Of a DNA stretch of 64,000 nt, positions 17,792 to 25,694 are shown piece after piece. The position numbers and the translations under genes are program-made. Origin of the DNA: DATKWD01 sp963704815. GTDB lineage: Bacteria > Actinomycetota > Acidimicrobiia > Acidimicrobiales > Salinilacustritrichaceae. The stretch covers positions 1,550,001-1,614,000 of the forward strand of contig CAVPHU010000001.1 of assembly GCA_963704815.1 (NCBI GenBank), read 5' to 3'. A model generated the notes under the pieces. The model saw nothing but the letters and a program-made list of their open reading frames with translations. It made no database searches and was not told the DNA's origin. Numbering within the stretch: the first letter of the stretch is position 1; each line of letters starts with the position of its first letter.

Positions 17792-19081
17792 TCAGTCGAG
17801 CCAGACGGGTTCAGACGAGCCCAGCGGCTGGGGGCCGTGCGGCCACGCTCCGCTGGTGGGGCGAGCAGCGGTGATGTCGCCGAACGGGGTTGTGACGGTG
17901 TGGCTGGCCGCGTCGGCGACCACCGGAGGTGCCGGCCCGAAGGGATCGGGGCCGCCGAGACCCACGAGCCAGTTGCGGGTGCGCAGCAGCGAGAGGCGCG
18001 CCAACCACGTGCCCCCGTACTCGGCCTGGTGGGCGACCAAACGGCTTGCGGCGAAGGCGGCCAGGAACCCGGTGCAGAAGTCGAGCGCCTGGACCGGCAG
18101 CGGCGTGGGCCCGTCGGCCCCGGCTGCCTCCTGCCCTGCGACGACGATGCCGGTGGTCGACTGCACGATCGAGTCGAAGCCGCGCCGGCCGGCCCACAGG
18201 CCCACCCAGTCGAAGGCGGACAACTGGACGCCGACGCTGCCCGGCTCCATGGCATCGGGAGTGAACCCGTGGCCGGCGAATGCGCCGGGTCGGTAGGCGT
18301 CGATCCAGACGTCGGCGTCGGCCAGCAGGCCGGCGAACGTGGCGCGACCGGAAGGGACTCGCAGGTCGACGAACGCGTTTCGCTTCCCGAAACCGGTCGC
18401 CAACACACCCAGCTCGACGCTGGGCAGGTGCTCGGAACCGACTCGGAGTACATCGGCCCCGTGCGCAGCCAGCGTCTGGCCGGCCACCGGCCCGGCGAGC
18501 ACTCGCGAGCAGTCGAGCACTCGCAGGCGCCGATCGTGCGGACGGGGTGCGCCGTCGCCGATGCGTTCGACCGAGATGATCGGCAGACCGGCGGTGGCCT
18601 GCGCGTGGGGATGCCGGTCCCACTCCTCCATGGTCCGGAGCCGGGCGGCGATCATCCCGTCGTCGATCATCGCCGCCTCCAACTCGGTCGGGTCCCACGT
18701 CAGGACCGCCGCTTGGATGGCGTCCCGGTTCGGCTCGCATCGAAGTCGGGCCACGACCCCGTCCGCATGGTGAGGGAAGTTGCAGTGGAACTGGATGAAG
18801 CGGTCGTCGCGGGTCCGGTAGTAGCCCGACAGGTCGGCCCATCCCTCGACGGGCGCGCCATCACGATCGACCCGACCGGCAAAGGTCGCGACGACCCGGT
18901 CGCGATCGATGTCGTTCGTTCCGTTCGCCAGCGCAGCCGCAGCAACGCTTGCGAGGGCGGCGGTGTCGACGTCGAACGCCGAGCTGAAGCCTTCGGACCC
19001 CGAGATCGCCATGTCGGCGCTCGACCACGAGGGGCCGGGCACCAGACGATGGAGGTCGTCGATGACCGATGCGATCGACAT
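17792..19081 (-). CDS. CaiB/BaiF family III CoA transferase with apparently permuted domain order
   Basis: 429 residues in one frame. The family N-terminal core (RLRVLDCSRVLAGPVAGQTL, then ADVLRVGSE, AFVDLR, ADVWIDAYRPGAFAGHGF) begins only at residue 185. The Asp of ALDFCTGFLAA near residue 350 occupies the catalytic aspartate position. Residues 85-175 (YYRTRDDRFIQFHCNFPHHA, RLRTMEEWDRHPHAQA) look like the family's C-terminal segment, which normally follows the core. The order is thus C-part then N-part. No frameshift is involved. It should move CoA between acids; the substrate is unknown. It converges with the FMN oxidase gene, 12 bp apart. Confidence 0.75.
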   Translation of the reverse strand: MSIASVIDDLHRLVPGPSWSSADMAISGSEGFSSAFDVDTAALASVAAAALANGTNDIDRDRVVATFAGRVDRDGAPVEGWADLSGYYRTRDDRFIQFHCNFPHHADGVVARLRCEPNRDAIQAAVLTWDPTELEAAMIDDGMIAARLRTMEEWDRHPHAQATAGLPIISVERIGDGAPRPHDRRLRVLDCSRVLAGPVAGQTLAAHGADVLRVGSEHLPSVELGVLATGFGKRNAFVDLRVPSGRATFAGLLADADVWIDAYRPGAFAGHGFTPDAMEPGSVGVQLSAFDWVGLWAGRRGFDSIVQSTTGIVVAGQEAAGADGPTPLPVQALDFCTGFLAAFAASRLVAHQAEYGGTWLARLSLLRTRNWLVGLGGPDPFGPAPPVVADAASHTVTTPFGDITAARPTSGAWPHGPQPLGSSEPVWLD

Positions 19082-19098
19082 GCCGGGACCGTATCGGC

Positions 19099-19245
19099 AG
19101 GTGGAGACTGCGCTTCGCCGAGGGCATCGCGTGGGCGAACGAGTGGGGGACTGTCCAGGCCGAGCGCCAGCCCGAGGACCGTGATCCGGACCGGCTGCGG
19201 ATCATGCTCGACTCTGCCGGTCACCCCTTCTGCCTGTGGTCACTC
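19099..19245 (+). pseudogene. Glyoxalase-like (VOC) protein remnant, C-terminal piece only
   Basis: The plus strand reads FAEGIAWANEWGTVQAERQP, then DRLRIMLDSAGHPFCLW. This is the recognisable C-terminal end of glyoxalase-like proteins, where the usual form is R-V-x-x-D-P-x-G-H-P-F-C-L. No N-terminal part exists: upstream sequence belongs to the divergent CoA transferase start. It runs directly into an N-acetyltransferase remnant in a different frame. This is a dead gene piece. Confidence 0.5.
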
Positions 19246-19500
19246 GTCGGCGCAGGGGCTACTGCTTCCATCTCAACGGCGCACTCGCGGTCGTCCTCGA
19301 ATTCCTCGGCTACGACGTGACCCTGCACGTCGGAGGGGTCCACGGCCCCGAGGGACCCACCTCCGACGACATGACCAACCACCTGGTCCTGCTGGTGCAC
19401 GGACTGCCGGGCCCCGGGAATCCCAGCGGAACCTGGTACGTCGATGCGGGGCTCGGCGACGCACTCCACGAGCCCCTGCCGCTGATCGCAGGCACCTGTC
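19236..19500 (+). pseudogene. Arylamine N-acetyltransferase remnant
   Basis: Reads RRRRGYCFHLNGALAVVLEF, then TNHLVLLVHG and WYVDAGLGDALHEPLPLIAG. These are the three landmarks of arylamine NATs in order: the Cys of RGGYCFELN, the His of the T-H-x-x-L-L-V strand and the Asp of D-V-G-F/L-G. The N-terminal helical domain and everything after LPLIAG are missing; sequence beyond about 19495 matches no continuation in any frame. The catalytic triad residues survive, so decay may be recent, but the protein cannot be complete. Confidence 0.55.
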
Positions 19501-19805
19501 GCCGAGGATTCCCGTCAGGAGTTTCCGACCGCGACGACAGTCGGCGCGAAACCGGTGAGGAGCGGCACTTCGGCACGACCGCGTCAGGATCGCCAAACCT
19601 AGGAACCGGCCCACGACCAGGGTTGTCGGGGGGAGCAGGCGTCGCCAGCACGAATGGCAAGCCCGGGTTGGGGGTCGAGCGGAGAGGCGCCGTCGCGAAG
19701 CAGGTGCGTGCTCGACCGGGGCCAGAGCGGCCCGCCGCAACGAAGGAGCGGCAAGAGCGGGAGTTACGGGGAGCAGCGACACCTGGCCCTATCCGTGCAG
19801 CTCCC
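19501..19805. other. Gene-free stretch downstream of the NAT remnant
   Basis: About 300 bases in which I see no supported gene on either strand, no tRNA and no clear repeat. It separates two gene remnants from three small lower-GC minus-strand genes, and may include an insertion or deletion junction near 19495. Confidence 0.4.
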
Positions 19806-20015
19806 TTACTCGGCCATCCGCTCGACGATGCGCTTCACGGTCATGTGCGAGATGCCGCTCACGTCGGCGATTTCGCGTAGGGACGAGCCGGCGCGGTGTG
19901 CTTCCCGGATTGCCGCATCACGCTTGCTGGATGCCACGTCAGCGTTGTCGGCTGCGTAGCGAACCAACTTCAGGAGGTTCGTCTGCTTTGAGTCGGTCGT
20001 GGTGGTGGTCGCCAT
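19806..20015 (-). CDS. Small helix-turn-helix DNA-binding protein
   Basis: 69 residues, ATG at 20015. After a Thr-rich start comes LLKLVRYAADNADVASSKRD and then AIREAHRAGSSLREIADVSG, ISHMTVKRIVERM, a clear helix-turn-helix of the resolvase/sigma-like type (AGxSLREIAxxxGxSHxTV). Such short HTH proteins occur in actinobacterial accessory regions, often beside small genes of unknown role. Codons are less G/C-rich at third positions than in neighbouring chromosomal genes. It is the last of three small minus-strand genes. Confidence 0.75.
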   Translation of the reverse strand: MATTTTTDSKQTNLLKLVRYAADNADVASSKRDAAIREAHRAGSSLREIADVSGISHMTVKRIVERMAE

Positions 20016-20118
20016 GGGAAGTGCCTTCAGTCGTCGGTCCGGTTGAGGACGAGTACATCGAAGCCGGTCCGGCCAGGCGGTTCGTGACGCGTTCGTTCGC
20101 CTTGGCGCCGACGAGGTC

Positions 20119-20448
20119 TCAGACGACCTCGACTTCGTCCAAGGCGGGGACGGTCTTGGCAAGTGCCTCAAGGAGTCCCGACGGCGAAGTCCTGTCGGCC
20201 GCACGACGGCTGCAATCGTGAACGAAGTCCTGTTCCTCTCGCCACAGACGGCAGCCGTTCGCCTCACCTTGCGGACAGCGAAGGGCGAGTTCACCGAAAT
20301 CCAGGGAAGAGCGGTCCGGTGTGCCGAGTCGGCCAACGACGCTGATCCCCAAGACTCGCAGCCATGCCCTGGAGAATGCCGGACCAGCGGGCGCGCCACC
20401 AGCTATCTGGTTGATCGCTACCGCGAACGCCAGGGTCGGCAGCTTCAA
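20119..20448 (-). CDS. Hypothetical protein, possibly translationally coupled
   Basis: 109 codons from a TTG at 20448 that overlaps the stop of the 43-residue gene upstream (TTGA). It opens LKLPTLAFAVAINQIAGGAP and ends SGLLEALAKTVPALDEVEVV. The even mix of codons and the amphipathic helical C-terminus make it plausible as a gene, but I do not recognise it, and an open plus-strand frame (20218-20520) covers the same DNA. It lies 103 bp upstream of the HTH gene. Third positions are only modestly GC-rich. Confidence 0.35.
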   Translation of the reverse strand: MKLPTLAFAVAINQIAGGAPAGPAFSRAWLRVLGISVVGRLGTPDRSSLDFGELALRCPQGEANGCRLWREEQDFVHDCSRRAADRTSPSGLLEALAKTVPALDEVEVV

Positions 20449-20576
20449 TGGTCGTGCAGGTACTCGAGGAGCTCGGCGTACCGGTCGAGCTGCTCATCGA
20501 GCCAGGCACGATCGTCTTGACCGAGGGCAGGGTCCGCAGCCTTGTCGGCTGGAGCGACGTCTTCGGTCTGGCTCAC
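20445..20576 (-). CDS. Hypothetical 43-residue acidic protein
   Basis: GTG at 20576. The product begins VSQTEDVAPADKAADPALGQ and continues with DDRAWLDEQLDRYAELLEYL to HDH. The second half forms a clear amphipathic acidic helix typical of small adaptor or antitoxin-like proteins. The stop overlaps the TTG of the next frame. No family is recognised. It is the first of three small minus-strand genes in a lower-GC patch. Confidence 0.45.
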   Translation of the reverse strand: MSQTEDVAPADKAADPALGQDDRAWLDEQLDRYAELLEYLHDH

Positions 20577-20735
20577 GGAACTGAGGACACTCGGGGGGTT
20601 CGAACACGCCAACGGCCGAGATACGGGGCTTCCGATGGCGAGACCTCCGAAAGGACGGAATGGACACCGCTGATCGACGTCAACCGTGCCGCCTGTGAGA
20701 GGGATCGGCGCTTCTCCTGCGCCGCAGAACCGGCG

Positions 20736-21191
20736 CTATTCGCGATGCCTCAGGTCGTATCGGTAGACATTGGTCTCGCGTTGCTCGAAGCCGACCTTCT
20801 TGTAGAGGTGGTTGGCCTTCTCCCGGCTCGGGCGCGACGTCAGGTCGACCGTGATGCAGCCGAGCTCGCGTGCCCGGTCGATCATGGCCTCGGTGAGTCC
20901 GGTTCCGACGCCCCGACCGGTCGTCTCGGGATCGGCGATGACGTCTTCGACCCAGGCCCGCAGCCCCGTGGGGATCCGGAACACTGCGAGGGTGGCCACC
21001 CCCACGATGCGGCCGCCGTCGTCGTGATCGCGTGCGACGAACTGATCGGTGGCCGGCGACTCGATGATCTCGGCGATGCGCTCGCGATCGGGGGCCGGGT
21101 TGGACTTCGACAGGAACGGCGTCAGGTGTTCGAACGCGGCGACGAGCTCGTCGGTGACCGGGCCATCCCAGATCGTGTAGCTGATGCTCAT
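20736..21191 (-). CDS. GNAT family N-acetyltransferase
   Basis: 151 residues from the ATG at 21191. The acetyl-CoA binding motif A is AWVEDVIADPETTGRGVGTG (R/Q-x-x-G-x-G/A as RGVGTG), followed by LTEAMIDRARELGCITVDLT and the typical C-terminal NHLYKKVGFEQRETNVYRY. The substrate is unknown. The ATG overlaps the stop of the citrate synthase gene (ATGA), so it is translationally coupled to it, and expression together is likely. Confidence 0.88.
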   Translation of the reverse strand: MSISYTIWDGPVTDELVAAFEHLTPFLSKSNPAPDRERIAEIIESPATDQFVARDHDDGGRIVGVATLAVFRIPTGLRAWVEDVIADPETTGRGVGTGLTEAMIDRARELGCITVDLTSRPSREKANHLYKKVGFEQRETNVYRYDLRHRE

Positions 21192-22735
21192 CAATCGAGG
21201 GGAGGAACCGGAACCGGCGGCGGGGTGCCGACGTAGCGGGCGCTGGGCCGGATGATCCGATTGTCGGCGGCCTGTTCGAGGATGTTGGCGCACCAGCCGA
21301 TGATGCGGCTCGACGCGAACGTCGGGGTGAACAGGTCGCGGGGCAGACCGCAGTGCTCCATGACGACGCCGGCGTAGAACTCGACGTTGGCGTAGAGGTC
21401 GCGGCCTGGCTTCAGCTCGCCGAGGACCTCGACGACCGACTTCTCGACGACCTTGGCGAAGGCGACCTTGTCGGCCTGGATGTCGGTCGCCACATCACGC
21501 AGGAACGTCGACCGCGGATCGTCGGTCTTGTAGACCCGGTGACCGAAGCCCATGATGACCTCGCCCTGCTCGATGACGCCGGTCAGATAGGGCCGGGCGT
21601 TCTCTTCGGTGCCGATGGCGTCGAGGAGATCGAGCGCCCGGCTCGGGGCCCCACCGTGCAGCGGACCGCTGAGGGCTCCGATGCCGGCGACGACCGCCGC
21701 AGCCCACGTCGGCACCGGTCGACGTGACGACCCGGGCGGTGAAGGTCGAGGCGTTGAACCCGTGGTCGATGGTGGTGATCTGGTACTGCTCGACGCCCCG
21801 GCCCAGTTCGGTGGGGTGCTCGACACCGTCGACCATCCACAGGTAGTTGGCGCCGTAGCCGAGGTCGTCGCGGGGATCGATCGGGTCGAGCCCGTTGCGG
21901 AGGCGATGGAGCGCCATGATGAGTGTCGGCGTCACCGCACACAGGCGCATGGCGTCGGCCCGGCGCTCGTGCGTGGTCGATGTCGAGGGTCGGCTTCATG
22001 CCGGACGCCGCAGCGACGAGCGAGAGTGCCGTGCGCAACCCCTCCATCACCGACGAGGACGTCGTCGGCGATGGTGGGCAGCACGTCGCGCACCGAGTCG
22101 GGCACCCGCCGCAGAGGTCGGATCTCGTCGACGAACGCCTCGCGCTCGGCCGCGTTCGGAAGGCTCCCGTCGAAGAGCAGGCGCCACACGTCCTCGAGGG
22201 ATCGGGTCGCGGCCAGTTCGACGGCGTTGTACTGGCGGTAGTGGTAGAAGCCCTCGAGGCCGCGCACGTCGCCGACTTCGGTCTCGGCCACGATCACCCC
22301 GGCCAGCCCCGGAGGCGCCTCGATCTCACCCGGGTCGAGCACCGGCTGGATGCTCGCCATCTTCATGAGGTCGCGCAGCGACACCAAGCCAATGAGCGTG
22401 CCGTCCTCGACCACCGGGAAGTGGCGGTAGCCCTGCTCGCTGAGTCGGTCGTAGGCCACTTGCACGTTGAGATCGGGCGCCACCACGTCGGGGTCCTCGG
22501 TCATCCACTCGCTGACCTTCGATGCCTCGCCGGACAGCCCACTGGCACCGAACCGGATGAGATCGCGCTCGGTGAGGATCCCGATCGGACGGTCGCCGTC
22601 GACCACGACGACCGACCCGACATCGGCGCCGACCATCCGCTGCGAGGCCTCGGCCACGGTTTCCGAAGGCGTCGCCGTCAACGCCGGAGCACTCATCACG
22701 TCGGACACGGTGCGTTCGCGGGCCTTGGTTGCCAT
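21191..22735 (-). CDS. CBS-domain/citrate synthase fusion (three frameshifts)
   Basis: About 514 residues once frames are joined. The first 130 residues are a CBS pair: VSDVMSAPALTATPSETVAE ... PIGILTERDLIRFG and VSEWMTEDPDVVAPDLNVQV ... LIGLVSLRDLMK, a module that usually binds adenylates. A citrate synthase domain follows: ALSLVAAASGMKPTLDI, YLWMVDGVEHPTELG, GPLHGGAPSRALDLLDAIG (active-site His), GFGHRVYKTDDPR (second His) and NVEFYAGVVMEHCGLPRDLF, where Glu replaces the catalytic Asp of the pig enzyme. Frame jumps occur near 22055, 21955 and 21730. ATG 22735 is preceded by an AGGGGAG ribosome site. It should condense acetyl-CoA (or propionyl-CoA) with oxaloacetate. Confidence 0.8.
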
Positions 22736-22907
22736 CTGCTCTCCCCTTCGACGATCGGCAACGTCGATGGTACGCGTTCGGACCCCGAACCCGTCGCCCG
22801 TCGGACCGATCGCCCGACGACGAAACACACCGTTCGAGAACCGGCGACCCGCCGGGAGTCGCGCCAGTCACCCACGCCACTCGCAGGCTGACCTGGGAAC
22901 GGAGCGG

Positions 22908-23183
22908 TCAGGTGTCGATGGGCACCACACGCTCGAACACGAACTCGTGCTCGAGGCGGCCACGGACCGTCTCGGCTCCTGGCGCGGCGAGCGGGACCGC
23001 ACTGGTCTGGATCAGGCGCCAGCCGTCGCGCAGCGCAGCGACGCCGTCGGGGTAGGGAGCCGTGTCGAACCGGGCGCCGGTGTCGGCGCCGTCGTGCAGC
23101 GTCCACGCCACGACCCGGCCATCGAGATCGGAGTGCTCGAGCCAGAGGAAAAGCACCTGCTGGCGATGGGTGGCGGGATCCAT
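22908..23183 (-). CDS. Hypothetical protein coupled to PhyH
   Basis: 91 residues, ATG at 23183 overlapping the stop of the PhyH gene (ATGA). It opens MDPATHRQQVLFLWLEHSDL and carries a mid segment YPDGVAALRDGWRLIQTS and an ending EHEFVFERVV. The layout (strand-rich, 'DGWRLIQTS') resembles small DUF domains that estimate a quantity in redox or unknown pathways. I cannot name the family. Because the stop-start overlap is tight, it is probably made together with the dioxygenase. Confidence 0.65.
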   Translation of the reverse strand: MDPATHRQQVLFLWLEHSDLDGRVVAWTLHDGADTGARFDTAPYPDGVAALRDGWRLIQTSAVPLAAPGAETVRGRLEHEFVFERVVPIDT

Positions 23184-24058
23184 CACGCGAGCTCCTGCCG
23201 AAGTTCCTGACGGGTCTGGTACCAGTCGACGTCGAAGTCGTCGTCGTCGCTGAGGTAGCGCCACAACTCGGCGCGGCGTACGAGTTCGAGCCGGTAGGCC
23301 GACTCGCCGAGCCACGGTTCACGGTGACGCAGCGTGGCGGCCACCGAGTCGGCTCGGAACTTGGCGAAGACGTGGTCGCTGGCGTCGTTCTGTCGCTCGT
23401 CGAATTCGGACAGATCCCAGAGACGGGCCTGGGGAGCGGTCGGGTTCAGCCTGATCTTGTACATCAGGCGCCGCACGTCCGAAGGGTTCGGCATCCCTCG
23501 ATGCCACATGCCGTGGTGGAAGATGAGCACCGATCCGGCCGGACCCTTCCACTGCCGTTCGCCGGCCACGTGGTGATAGCGGGCGACGTCGGTCTCGTTG
23601 ACCAGGCGAAGGTGGGTCCCCGGCACGAATCCGGTCCCTCCCCCGTCCTCGGCGATCTCGTGCGGGAAGTAGAAGACCTGGATGTCGAAGGCGAGATTGG
23701 GATCGATGATGGCGTCGGCGTGAAGCTTCTGCTGGCTCAGGTCGCCCGGCGGACGGAGATGGACGAAGTCGTGGTCGAACACGGCGTCGACTCCGACCAG
23801 CGACTGCACGGCACCCGCCACCACCGGATGACGCAAGACGTCGCCGATGGCCGAGGGTTCGGGGTAGACCGCATCGAAGCGCTCACCGCTCGACGGTGCG
23901 AAGGGTCGGTCGTCGCCCCCCCAGGTCGCCAGGATCCGGTCGAGCTCGGCCATCGCCGCAACGTTGAGGTCGTCTTCGATGAGGCCGGGGAACGCGAGGA
24001 AGCCGCGGGCGACGAAGGTCGCCATCTGCTCGGTGTCGAGGAGGGTCGGTTGGGTCAT
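23183..24058 (-). CDS. Phytanoyl-CoA dioxygenase (PhyH) family protein
   Basis: 291 residues. An Fe(II)/2-oxoglutarate oxygenase: the H-x-D pair is in KLHADAIIDP, and the distal His lies in FHHGMWHRGMPNPSDVRR, followed by the Arg that binds 2-oxoglutarate. GGTGFVPGTHLRL is the typical jelly-roll segment of the family. The substrate is unknown; PhyH relatives hydroxylate fatty acyl-CoA, ectoine or other small molecules. It starts with ATG, 77 bp from the divergent PAC2 gene. Confidence 0.85.
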   Translation of the reverse strand: MTQPTLLDTEQMATFVARGFLAFPGLIEDDLNVAAMAELDRILATWGGDDRPFAPSSGERFDAVYPEPSAIGDVLRHPVVAGAVQSLVGVDAVFDHDFVHLRPPGDLSQQKLHADAIIDPNLAFDIQVFYFPHEIAEDGGGTGFVPGTHLRLVNETDVARYHHVAGERQWKGPAGSVLIFHHGMWHRGMPNPSDVRRLMYKIRLNPTAPQARLWDLSEFDERQNDASDHVFAKFRADSVAATLRHREPWLGESAYRLELVRRAELWRYLSDDDDFDVDWYQTRQELRQELA

Positions 24059-24135
24059 CGGGCCAGATGGTAGGCGGGTGGACCGCCCGACGGCCCGCGA
24101 GTCGACTCCACCACGCCCCAGTACCCTTGGTCGGC

Positions 24136-24984
24136 GTGGAGCACGTCCGATGGAGCCATCGACCTGCGCTCGAGTCGCCGGTGCTCATCATCGCCTTCGA
24201 AGGCTGGAACGACGCCGGCGACGCCGCCAGTTCGGCGGTGCGCTACCTCCGCGACCACTGCGAGGTCGAGCCCTTCGCCGACATCGATCCCGAGGTGTTC
24301 TACGACTTCACCGAGACCCGCCCCGAGGTCCGACTCGAGGACGACCGACGCACCATCCACTGGCCCCGCAACCAGTTCTCGGCCGGGAAGCTGCCCGGTA
24401 CCGACCGCGACGTCGTGCTGCTCCTCGGCACCGAACCCCAGCTGCGCTGGCGCACGTTCTGCGAGGCCATCGACCACGTGGCGACCGAGGTCGGCGCCGA
24501 GCTGATCGTGACCTTCGGCGCCCTGTTGGCCGAGGTCGCCCACAGCCGACCCGTCTCGGTCATCGGAAGCACCCAGGACGTCGGCCTGGCTGCCGATCTG
24601 GGGCTGCCGTTCTCGCGCTACGAGGGCCCGACCGGGATCGTCGGCGTGCTCCACACGGCGCTGGGAGACGCCGGCCGGTCGGCGGTGTCGCTCTGGGCGG
24701 CAGTGCCCACCTACGTGCCGGCAGCCCAGTCCCCCAAAGCCACCATGGCGCTCGTGCAACGCGTGGCCGGCCTCCTCGACCTCTCGATCGCCACCACCGA
24801 CCTCGAGATCGCCACGGCGGCCTACGAGCGCCAGATCAACGAACTCGTCGAGGAAGACGAGGAGACCCGAAGCTACGTCGCCGCCCTCGAAGACCGCCAC
24901 GACGACGAGGGCGAGGACTTCCCGACGGGCGATTCGCTCATCGAAGAGGTCGAGCGCTTCCTCCGCGATCGCCCTGACGACTGA
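24136..24984 (+). CDS. PAC2 family protein
   Basis: 282 residues from the GTG at 24136. Typical start VLIIAFEGWNDAGDAASSAV, then LLLGTEPQLRWRTFCEAID, LIVTFGALLAEVAHSRPV, the GPTGIVGVLHTAL loop and VPTYVPAAQSPKATMALVQR, all diagnostic of PAC2 proteins related to archaeal/eukaryotic proteasome assembly chaperones. Actinobacterial members are common; their role is unproven. The C-terminal 60 residues are acidic and helical (ELVEEDEETRSYVAALEDRH). Upstream in-frame codons lack family similarity. Confidence 0.85.
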   Translation: MEHVRWSHRPALESPVLIIAFEGWNDAGDAASSAVRYLRDHCEVEPFADIDPEVFYDFTETRPEVRLEDDRRTIHWPRNQFSAGKLPGTDRDVVLLLGTEPQLRWRTFCEAIDHVATEVGAELIVTFGALLAEVAHSRPVSVIGSTQDVGLAADLGLPFSRYEGPTGIVGVLHTALGDAGRSAVSLWAAVPTYVPAAQSPKATMALVQRVAGLLDLSIATTDLEIATAAYERQINELVEEDEETRSYVAALEDRHDDEGEDFPTGDSLIEEVERFLRDRPDD

Positions 24985-24994
24985 CCGCTATTCC

Positions 24995-25687
24995 TCACCC
25001 GTCGGGGTGTGGGCGCCATGGTTCGTCGCGGGGCTCGTCGTAGAGCACCCCGACGTCCTCGCCGTCGATCGCCGCGAACACGTGGGGTCCCCATTGCTCG
25101 ATGCCGGCGATGGGTGACGGCAACCCGTCGCGGGCGAACCATCCGACGTCGGTCGTCTCGAGCGGGTGCGCGCTGAGCTCGCCGCCGGTCGCCCTGCAGT
25201 GGAAGATCAGCGAATAGAGCGGGATGCGGGTGAAGCCGAGCCGGAGCCCGTCGAGCACCATCAGCATGCGTAGCGGGACACACTCGATCCCGGTCTCCTC
25301 GGCCACCTCCTTGACCGCCACCTCGCTCGGTGAGTAGCCGATGTCGGCCCACCCGGTCGGATAGAGCCAGATGCCGCTGTCGGCCCGTTGGATCAGGAGG
25401 ATCTCGCCGGCGTCGTTGCTCACGACGGCACCGATGGCGACCTTCGGCGTCTGGTAGCCGGCGACCCCCTCGCCCACACCCTTGAGCCATTCGTCGATGA
25501 AGTGCTCGGCGTCGAACTCGTCGGACACGTTGGCGGCGGCCCGCATGTCACCGGCGACTGCGAGGACCTCCTCGAAGCGCTCTCGCTCGTAGAGGTTGTC
25601 GGTGAACCCGAGTCCGGTCCGAGCGATGCCCGACAGCGCCTCGCTCCAACGGATGAGGTCCTGACGGTTCGGCGGCCGGTCGGTCAC
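24995..25687 (-). CDS. Nudix hydrolase with N-terminal Nudix_N_2-type domain
   Basis: 230 residues, GTG at 25687. The first 60 residues are helical (LIRWSEALSGIARTGLGFTD), matching the N-terminal domain found in YjhB-type ADP-ribose/nucleoside-diphosphate hydrolases. The Nudix box is DIGYSPSEVAVKEVAEETGI, with Lys in place of the common Arg before E-V-A-E-E, as in that subgroup. It should hydrolyse a nucleoside diphosphate linked to another moiety; the substrate is not visible. It sits 7 bp downstream of the selenoprotein candidate, so it is likely the second gene of the same transcript. Confidence 0.85.
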   Translation of the reverse strand: MTDRPPNRQDLIRWSEALSGIARTGLGFTDNLYERERFEEVLAVAGDMRAAANVSDEFDAEHFIDEWLKGVGEGVAGYQTPKVAIGAVVSNDAGEILLIQRADSGIWLYPTGWADIGYSPSEVAVKEVAEETGIECVPLRMLMVLDGLRLGFTRIPLYSLIFHCRATGGELSAHPLETTDVGWFARDGLPSPIAGIEQWGPHVFAAIDGEDVGVLYDEPRDEPWRPHPDG

Positions 25688-25694
25688 GGGGCCG

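Noticed and set aside
20590..20615. GGGTTCGAAC sequence resembling a tRNA T-loop and possible attachment site at the edge of the small-gene zone
   Set aside because: No acceptor stem, D-arm or anticodon arm is found around it, and no matching copy lies at the other side of the zone.
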